IMG/VR virus record: IMGVR_UViG_3300033142_000236
Location: 1-30,273 of that record
Source: a virus
Length of the DNA stretch: 30,273 nt
Direction: 5' to 3' (one strand)
In this document: positions 24,555 through 30,273 of the stretch, piece after piece
Layout: the number at the start of each line of letters is the position of its first letter
Numbering within the stretch: position 1 is the first letter of the stretch
The notes under the pieces: model-generated
Told to the model about the DNA's origin: nothing
The model's database searches: none
What the model saw: only the letters and a program-made list of their open reading frames with translations
Translations under genes and position numbers: made by a program

Positions 24555-25778
24555 ATGAATTACAAAAAACAAAAAGTAATTGATTCCTTAAAATGGAAGA
24601 AACATCCTAAAATTAGTGCTCAAAGACTTGGAATGTCAGAAGATGAGTACATAAAGATTAAACAAGAAGTTCTTCAAGAAAGAAAGAATGCAAGAAAAAA
24701 AGCTAATTTTTTTAGCAAAGCAGCTGATAATTCTCAGCTGGTAGAGTCAATAGACTTAGATAAAGGACAGGGTAAAATATCTGGTACATTTGATTATGAA
24801 CCTAAGACAGCAGAAGAAATAATATCCTTACTAAAGATAGATACAAAAAAATGGAAACTATCCCAGTATTGGAATAAACAAATGGGAGATCACTGGAGAG
24901 TATCTGCTTTAGTAACTAAGTTAAAAGATCCAGAAGAAAATCTATTTAAAAATTTACTAGAGACCTGGCAACCTAAAAAAAATAAAATACCTAAGATAGA
25001 TACTAAAAAATTAAAATCTTTAAATCCTGTTTGTGGTGTTATGTCTTTACAAGATATACATTTTGGTAAAGAAGGTAATGAAACTATAGATAAAGATTTT
25101 GAGGATACAGTTAAAAATCTTATGAGTAGAGCTGTTCCTGTTAATTATATTGAAAAGCTTTATTTTGTAGTAGGAGGTGATCTAATTAATATGGATACAT
25201 TTTCTGGTACTACCACCAGCGGTACACCTTTAGATAATTGTATGAATGCTACAGAGGCTTATGTACAAGCATTTGATGCTATGCACTGGGCTATAAATTA
25301 TTTAAAAGCATTTTGTAAAGAACTTGTGGTAGTCTATGTTCCAGGTAATCATGATAGATTATCTTCATACCATTTAGTTCATGCTTTATCCAAGTCAATA
25401 GATTGTGATGAGATTGTTTGGGATATATCTTATGAAGAAAGAAAGGTACATGTATGGCATAATAATTTTAATGCATTTGAGCATGGTGATAAACCTACTA
25501 AGAATACCCCTCTTGTTTATGCAACAGAGTATCCAAAAGAGTGGGGTAACACAACAAACAGAACATTATTTACAGGACATTTTCACACTGAAAGAAAAGT
25601 AGAATATATGACAACCGCTGAGACAACAGGGTTTATACATAAGACTTTACCAAGTTTAGGTAAAACTGATTATTATCATTATAGTAATAAATATGTAGGT
25701 AACAGAAGATCTGGTAAATTAGAAATACAACATCCTACAATGGGCAACATCTGTGAATTAACTTATCAAGCATTATAA
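24555..25778 (+). CDS. Calcineurin-like metallophosphoesterase
   Basis: A 407-residue protein with a complete two-metal phosphoesterase site: Asp167-x-His169 (LQDIHFG), Gly-Asp209 and Asp214 (GGDLINMD), Gly-Asn265-His266-Asp267 (VPGNHD), His310 (FEHGD) and Gly-His342-x-His344 (TGHFHTE). These residues bind two divalent metals and cut phosphoester bonds, in nucleic acids, nucleotides or proteins. Residues 1 to about 55 are basic and helix-turn-helix-like (KISAQRLGMSEDEYIKIKQEV), as in some phage DNA-binding proteins. The gene has its own terminator and a terminator before it, so it is a separate unit within the structural module. A DNA-processing nuclease similar to the Mre11/SbcD group in fold only, or a signal-nucleotide phosphodiesterase, are both possible. 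Confidence 0.85.
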   Translation: MNYKKQKVIDSLKWKKHPKISAQRLGMSEDEYIKIKQEVLQERKNARKKANFFSKAADNSQLVESIDLDKGQGKISGTFDYEPKTAEEIISLLKIDTKKWKLSQYWNKQMGDHWRVSALVTKLKDPEENLFKNLLETWQPKKNKIPKIDTKKLKSLNPVCGVMSLQDIHFGKEGNETIDKDFEDTVKNLMSRAVPVNYIEKLYFVVGGDLINMDTFSGTTTSGTPLDNCMNATEAYVQAFDAMHWAINYLKAFCKELVVVYVPGNHDRLSSYHLVHALSKSIDCDEIVWDISYEERKVHVWHNNFNAFEHGDKPTKNTPLVYATEYPKEWGNTTNRTLFTGHFHTERKVEYMTTAETTGFIHKTLPSLGKTDYYHYSNKYVGNRRSGKLEIQHPTMGNICELTYQAL

Positions 25779-25780
25779 AG

Positions 25781-25815
25781 ACCTCACTTAAATTTCATAA
25801 AGTGGGGTTTTTTTT
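25781..25815 (+). terminator. Intrinsic terminator after the phosphoesterase gene
   Basis: ACCTCACTT (25781-25789) pairs with AAGTGGGGT (25800-25808), nine pairs with one T-G, and is followed by a run of T to 25815. The T tract merges with the promoter-like motif that follows. Confidence 0.85.
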
Positions 25816-25832
25816 GTAAATTATAAATATAA
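25811..25832 (+). promoter_or_regulatory. Variant of the recurring promoter-like motif before the tail block
   Basis: TTTTTGTAAATTATAAATATA has one mismatch to the 14-base core (A for T at the ninth base). It overlaps the terminator T tract and ends a few bases before the ATG at 25837, leaving almost no leader. It would drive the ring and stabilization genes. Confidence 0.4.
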
Positions 25833-25836
25833 CTAT

Positions 25837-26403
25837 ATGATCAACAATTTTAAAAAACCAAATTTAAATGCTCCAAGGTACAGAGAGAAAAGATTGGGGT
25901 TATTAAATAGTGAAACAATAAAAGAATTTAAAGAGAAAAAACCTTTATATTCTAATATAGATAATAGTAAGTTAAAACAAATAATAAAATTATATAATAT
26001 TAAATTATGGAAGGCTGTTATTAGTAATAGAGATGGAGTAGAATTACCAGATTCATTAGGGTTTTTATTTATAGGAACATGCCCTTCTTCTAAAACGGTA
26101 AATACTAATTATGCACTATCTCAAAAATACGGTAAAGTCTTACAAAATAGAAATTGGGAAACAGACGGGAACATTGGAAAAATATTTTATACTAACTGGT
26201 CAACAAAGTATAGATTCAAAAATAGAGAGTTGTGGCATTTTGTAGCATGTAGAGATTTTAAAAGATCTGTTGCAAAAGAATATCCAAATAAGTGGACACA
26301 ATATGTAGTAATGAAAAATAAATATAGGGTTGCACATTTATATGATTCCAATCCTGAAGAAACCAAAGCTCAATTAAAATATTATGATGAATTTGAAACA
26401 TAA
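25837..26403 (+). CDS. Conserved tail-block protein of unknown function
   Basis: A 188-residue basic protein. Residues 1 to about 60 are Lys-rich and helical. Residues about 70-150 contain FLFIGTCPSSKTVNTNYALS and NWETDGNIGKIFYTNWS, followed by RFKNRELWHFVACRDFKR. The combination of an aromatic-rich core and WETDGNIGK looks strongly constrained, and I believe similar proteins occur beside ring-protein genes in crAss-like phages, but I cannot give a function. It is five bases before a ring-type gene and probably cotranscribed with it. A structural or tail-assembly role follows from context only. Confidence 0.6.
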   Translation: MINNFKKPNLNAPRYREKRLGLLNSETIKEFKEKKPLYSNIDNSKLKQIIKLYNIKLWKAVISNRDGVELPDSLGFLFIGTCPSSKTVNTNYALSQKYGKVLQNRNWETDGNIGKIFYTNWSTKYRFKNRELWHFVACRDFKRSVAKEYPNKWTQYVVMKNKYRVAHLYDSNPEETKAQLKYYDEFET

Positions 26404-26408
26404 ATAAT

Positions 26409-27083
26409 ATGTCAACAATAGCTGAGGTAGTATCAAGAATTAGAGGTCAAGCAAAAGCAGAAGTTCAAGATGCTTTTATAACTGACAGATATATATTTAG
26501 TCTTATAGAAAAGTTTGCTCAGATATTAATGAGAAGGCAAGACTTTGCAAATAAGCTAATGAAGTTTAATTCTGTATGGAAAAATTTACCATACGTTGAA
26601 CTAATAGATGTAGATAAAGTAGAAGCAGGGTGTTCAGGCATTACAAGTGGATGTACTATAAAACGTTCTAAACATAGACTTCCTTCAATGTATGAAGGAT
26701 ACTGGGGACCTCTTATCCGTACAGTAAGTTCTATAGATGGATCTCAAGAATTACAAGCAACACAGCCTGGTACATATACATCAATGACAAAAACAACATC
26801 TTTTAAATATAACAAGACATTATATTTTTGGTGGTTAGATGGTTATATATATTCTCCAAACATAGAGTGGGATGCATTACAAGTTGAAGGGGTGTTTAAT
26901 TCTGATATAACTAAATGGAATTGTGATACAGAAGATGACTGTACACCAAGATATCAACAACCAATATACATTCCTGAAGCTTTATTTGCAGAAATAGAAG
27001 CACAAGTCTTACAAGTTATGTTAGGGACTATGCAAATACCTTCTGAGGATTCTGACAATAAACGTAATATAAATAGACAATAA
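26409..27083 (+). CDS. Putative tail ring / tubular protein A
   Basis: A 224-residue protein. The N-terminal 60 residues (IAEVVSRIRGQAKAEVQDAF, TDRYIFSLIEKFAQILMRR) form helices typical of the ring or tail tubular proteins of crAss-like phages, which stack below the portal. The middle is beta-rich with paired acidic/Cys loops (CSGITSGC, CDTEDDC). The C-terminus is helical (EALFAEIEAQVLQVMLG). Its stop overlaps the ATG of the next gene (TAATG), which encodes a second protein of the same kind, so the two are made in a fixed ratio. The call is from resemblance and gene order. Confidence 0.65.
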   Translation: MSTIAEVVSRIRGQAKAEVQDAFITDRYIFSLIEKFAQILMRRQDFANKLMKFNSVWKNLPYVELIDVDKVEAGCSGITSGCTIKRSKHRLPSMYEGYWGPLIRTVSSIDGSQELQATQPGTYTSMTKTTSFKYNKTLYFWWLDGYIYSPNIEWDALQVEGVFNSDITKWNCDTEDDCTPRYQQPIYIPEALFAEIEAQVLQVMLGTMQIPSEDSDNKRNINRQ

Positions 27084-28066
27084 TGGGAGTATCACAAAAA
27101 TATAGAACATTCAGTCAATTGATGGAAGATGTATCCATAGACTTTTCTACATATGCGTTAGAGGGGATGATTGAACCACAACAACTAATTAAGGTTGCAC
27201 AAAGAGTCAACTATGATTTAGGATTAAGAATACACAGAACAAAAGAAGCTGTATTAGATATAGAACATGGTAAAGCACAATTACCTATGGATTTTAAATA
27301 TCTTAATTATGCTTTTAGATGTGGGTCTTATACAGTAAATAATACAATGCCTTCAGGAACACATGTAGAAACATTTAATGATGTTCCTTATGTACCAGCT
27401 CCTGGTGAGTCTGGACCTTGTGAGGATCCTGAATGTAGAGATGTGTGTGTTATAAAAACATGTGATGATAAAAAAGAGTATCAATTAATACAAAGAGTGG
27501 GTCCAAATCAGTATAGACAATTTTCTAGTTGGTCACAATTAAGAATACAAAATGTAAATGATCCTGTTTGTTTTTGTCCTGCATTAGGTGCACAATCTTT
27601 AGATATAGCAGAAATTAAAGATGGTTTTATGTGTACTACTTTTAAGACAGGTAAAGTATATATAAGCTATCAAGGTGAAATGGAAAGTGCTGAAGGAGAC
27701 TTGTTAGTGCTAGATCAACCATATTGTAATGAGTATTATGAATATGCTATAAAGCAAAGAATATTAGAAAATATGGTATGGCAAGGAGAAAATGTATCTC
27801 AACAATTACAATTAGTAGAGGTTAGACTTAGAGCTGCTAGAAATAATGCATTAGGTTTTGTAAATACACCAAACTTCCAAGAAATGAGAAAAGTTTGGAC
27901 TATGAATAGAAGAGCTCAATATCATAACTATTACAATATGTTCTTAAGTTATGCTCCATTGCAACCAACAATACAAGGACCTGGTGTAGTAACTAGTGGA
28001 CCAAATTCTGTTGTACAAGAAGCAGCCGCACCATCAAGTGGATGTGATACTACAACAGCAACATAA
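27083..28066 (+). CDS. Putative tail ring / tubular protein B
   Basis: A 327-residue protein. Its first 90 residues are highly characteristic: YRTFSQLMEDVSIDFSTY, EGMIEPQQLIKVAQRVNYDL and LDIEHGKAQLPMDFKYLNYA. I recognise this pattern from ring proteins of crAss-like phages. A Cys-rich loop follows (CEDPECRDVCVIKTC, residues about 113-128), then a beta region (FKTGKVYISYQGEM) and a C-terminal helical part (ILENMVWQGENVSQQLQLVE) ending in a Pro/Gly/Ser tail. Translation starts by overlap with the previous stop. It would form the next ring of the short tail, below protein A and next to the stabilization protein encoded downstream. Confidence 0.7.
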   Translation: MGVSQKYRTFSQLMEDVSIDFSTYALEGMIEPQQLIKVAQRVNYDLGLRIHRTKEAVLDIEHGKAQLPMDFKYLNYAFRCGSYTVNNTMPSGTHVETFNDVPYVPAPGESGPCEDPECRDVCVIKTCDDKKEYQLIQRVGPNQYRQFSSWSQLRIQNVNDPVCFCPALGAQSLDIAEIKDGFMCTTFKTGKVYISYQGEMESAEGDLLVLDQPYCNEYYEYAIKQRILENMVWQGENVSQQLQLVEVRLRAARNNALGFVNTPNFQEMRKVWTMNRRAQYHNYYNMFLSYAPLQPTIQGPGVVTSGPNSVVQEAAAPSSGCDTTTAT

Positions 28067-28082
28067 ATAATTATTCAGAGTT

Positions 28083-30273
28083 ATGGCAAAAAAAAAGTCT
28101 AAATCTACACCGCAGCAAGGTCAAAGAAAGGCTGGGAGACCAGCTTTTAGTTCTTCTTCAGTAAGAATTAATACATTCAACAAAGGGATGAACAAAGACA
28201 TTGCTCAATCCCTTGAGTTAAATACTCAGTGGTGGCATGCAAGAAATGCAGCTAATTATGATGCTGATGGTGATGTAGGTCTAATAGGTAATGAGCCAGC
28301 CAATCTACAATGTGGTGTAATACCTTACACTGTTATAGGAGCTATACATAGATATGGAGATGAGTGGATAATATATTCTACTGATGACATTAGCTCTGAG
28401 ATAGGACGTTTTGATGATAGTGAATGTAAATATGAAACTATTGTAAATGCTCCTTGTTTAAATTTCAAAAAGAAACATTTGATTACAGGTGCAGCAAAAG
28501 AAAATTTTGATTGTACATGGCAGGTATATTGGGATGATGGACTAAATCCTTCACGTACTTTAAATATAGATGATGTACCATATATTCAAGAAATAGTTTC
28601 AGCTCCAGGAGATCCATGTATAGTATATGAAGATAAAGAACCAAAGGTATTAGACTGTGAAAAGATTAGACTTGCACCTTTAGTATCTACACCTTGCCTA
28701 AAACTTACTAAAGCAAGAGATGGAGGTTTATTATCAGATGGATGTTATCAGGCATTTATAGCTTATGTAGAGAATGAACAAAGAGTTACAGACTACATAG
28801 GTATATCTAACCTACAAACTTTATGGAATCATAATGATGATGCATGTGGTTTAAACTTAGATATATCTGAGTTAGATAAAGATTATGAATTTTTTCAACT
28901 AACATTATTAATAAGAAATCAAGGACAGTTATTTAGAAAGATTATAGGACTGTATAGTACAGAAGTAACATCAATAGATATAGATTTTATAGATCCTACT
29001 TTACCATCTGAGACAGCTGTAGATTTATTTTTTATATCTCCTTCCTATGAAAAATCAGATTCTATGTTTGTTGTTAATGATTATTTAATTAGACAAGGAC
29101 CAACTGAACAATTTGATTTTAATTATCAACCAATAGCAAATAATATTGTAACTAGTTTTGTTGTCAATCAAGTACCTATTGATTATTACTATAAAGCAGG
29201 TAATAAGTTAGGATTTATGCGTGATGAACAATATGCATTTTTTATAAGATGGATATATAATACAGGAGAAAGATCTGCATCATATCATATACCTGGTAGA
29301 GCTCCTAAACCATATACACTACCAAATGGCACAACATTTAATGAAGATGAAAAAATTGTTAGTTCTAACTCTGTAAATGTATTAGGTGATGAAGAATATG
29401 TATTTCAAGTATATAATACAGGTCAAGTAACTCAAGCAGTAAGTGAACAACAAGAAGATGGTAGTTTTATAGTTGCACGTGGTGAAATGGGATACTGGCA
29501 ATCAACAGAAAGATATCCTAGTAATAGACCAGATATATGGGGAGATTTATGTGGTGAGTTTATAAGACATCACAAAATACCTAGTGAGCAACAAGGTGGT
29601 AGTGATTTAGCTTTAACAAGTATAAACGAAGACTTTATAAATATTGTTGGTGTTGAATTCTCAAACATTGCTAGACCAATAGATAATGACGGTAATGTTA
29701 TTGAAAACATAGTAGGTTATGAAATACTAAAAGGATCTAGAATGGCTGCTAAAAGTATTCTAGCAAAAGGTATGTTTAAGAACATGCGTGAGTATACTGT
29801 TCCTGCTGCTGATAATTTATTAGGTAATGATATACAAGGTTTATATGTTAATTATCCATACAATGATTTAAGACCTGATCCATACTTTACAACAAGTAGA
29901 GATACAGAAGGCTGTGATGATTATGCTGATTCTATTAGTAACTTCCCTCCTTTAACTGGTTATAGAACAGATGTATTTAGTTTTCATTCTCCTGATCTTA
30001 TGTTTACTAAACCTTTCTTAAATACAAGTGAGGCAAAAATTTATGGAGAAATACATGGTAGTTCATCTGGTAAATTTATACCATCAGAAAATCATCCTGG
30101 ACAAAAGCTATTAAGAAACATATCTGCTTTGATTTCTGCATTTATTGGTTTAGGTTATGCTGTAAGACAAATACAAGGTACACCTAATGTTACTGCACTT
30201 CCTGTACAGGCTATGAATAATGCATATCCTGAATGGCATCTAAAATTTAAAGATATAGGTGGTGGAGGAGGAA
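28083..30273 (+). CDS. Tail stabilization protein, 3'-truncated by window end
   Basis: An ORF of 730 codons that stays open to the last base. The start is basic (MAKKKSKSTPQQGQRKAGRP), then INTFNKGMNKDIAQSLELN, the N-terminal signature I associate with the stabilization protein of crAss-like phages. Later segments agree: RWIYNTGERSASYHIPGRAP, GEMGYWQSTERYP, and FHSPDLMFTKPFLNTSEAKI followed by YGEIHG. The body is a beta-rich repeat fold, and Cys residues are frequent. A hydrophobic stretch near residues 680-700 (ISALISAFIGLGYAVRQIQG) and a Gly run close the visible part. Full-length members of this family are well over 1000 residues, so several hundred codons are probably missing. It anchors the tail below the ring proteins encoded just before it. 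Confidence 0.8.
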   Translation, partial: MAKKKSKSTPQQGQRKAGRPAFSSSSVRINTFNKGMNKDIAQSLELNTQWWHARNAANYDADGDVGLIGNEPANLQCGVIPYTVIGAIHRYGDEWIIYSTDDISSEIGRFDDSECKYETIVNAPCLNFKKKHLITGAAKENFDCTWQVYWDDGLNPSRTLNIDDVPYIQEIVSAPGDPCIVYEDKEPKVLDCEKIRLAPLVSTPCLKLTKARDGGLLSDGCYQAFIAYVENEQRVTDYIGISNLQTLWNHNDDACGLNLDISELDKDYEFFQLTLLIRNQGQLFRKIIGLYSTEVTSIDIDFIDPTLPSETAVDLFFISPSYEKSDSMFVVNDYLIRQGPTEQFDFNYQPIANNIVTSFVVNQVPIDYYYKAGNKLGFMRDEQYAFFIRWIYNTGERSASYHIPGRAPKPYTLPNGTTFNEDEKIVSSNSVNVLGDEEYVFQVYNTGQVTQAVSEQQEDGSFIVARGEMGYWQSTERYPSNRPDIWGDLCGEFIRHHKIPSEQQGGSDLALTSINEDFINIVGVEFSNIARPIDNDGNVIENIVGYEILKGSRMAAKSILAKGMFKNMREYTVPAADNLLGNDIQGLYVNYPYNDLRPDPYFTTSRDTEGCDDYADSISNFPPLTGYRTDVFSFHSPDLMFTKPFLNTSEAKIYGEIHGSSSGKFIPSENHPGQKLLRNISALISAFIGLGYAVRQIQGTPNVTALPVQAMNNAYPEWHLKFKDIGGGGG

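Noticed and set aside
1-30273. tRNA genes, integrase, attachment sites or insertion sequences
   Set aside because: Gaps between genes are all under 130 bases and contain no cloverleaf-like or terminal inverted-repeat structure that I could find; no transposase or integrase is encoded.

Overview
The window is a gap-poor, AT-rich (about two thirds A+T by eye) stretch of phage DNA in which every supported gene lies on the + strand. It is the late (virion) module of a large tailed phage and is open at both ends: it starts inside the large terminase gene and ends inside a tail stabilization gene. The protein set (terminase, ~900-residue portal with a Gln-rich tail, acidic scaffold-like protein, capsid protein, connector/ring-type proteins, very large stabilization protein) resembles Crassvirales (crAss-like phages) or a close relative infecting Bacteroidota. 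A Bacteroidota host is also suggested by the lack of Shine-Dalgarno sequences, the A-rich leaders before start codons, and promoter-like boxes that in two places fit TAnnTTTG. The affiliation rests on recognition of sequence style and gene order, not on a database search.

Layout. 2-7200 is the packaging and head block: terminase (broken by a one-base frameshift), portal, scaffold-like protein and major capsid protein, closed by a strong terminator. 7224-9316 holds three smaller head or connector genes. 9445-11220 is a single 591-residue structural gene with its own promoter-like motif, leader hairpin and terminator, carrying an apparent insertion of Gly-rich beta repeats. 11335-15063 is a four-gene unit (two small conserved proteins, a fibre-end-domain protein and a 791-residue fibre). 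15148-21489 contains a 1522-residue modular fibre, a collagen-like protein, a small protein with a nucleotidyltransferase signature, a Lys-rich protein and a small coiled-coil protein. 21615-24447 encodes a 749-residue protein with a fibronectin III domain and a von Willebrand A domain with an intact metal site, followed by a Cys-rich/fibronectin protein. 24555-25778 is a stand-alone calcineurin-like phosphoesterase between two terminators. 25837-30273 is the tail block: a conserved unknown, two ring-type proteins and the 5' part of the stabilization protein.

How it works together. Terminase and portal package DNA into a shell of the capsid protein built on the acidic scaffold. The ring and stabilization proteins form a short tail. 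The fibre, collagen-like, fibronectin and von Willebrand genes form an unusually rich adhesin set. A recurring motif (TTTTTGTATATTAT) before gene blocks and hairpin terminators after them divide the module into about eight transcription units. The most interesting points are the motif and the inverted repeats after it, the metal-site adhesin, the nucleotidyltransferase-like and phosphoesterase genes inside a structural module, the Cys-rich virion proteins, the complete absence of TGA stops, and the terminase frameshift. No stretch over 300 bases lacks a gene.
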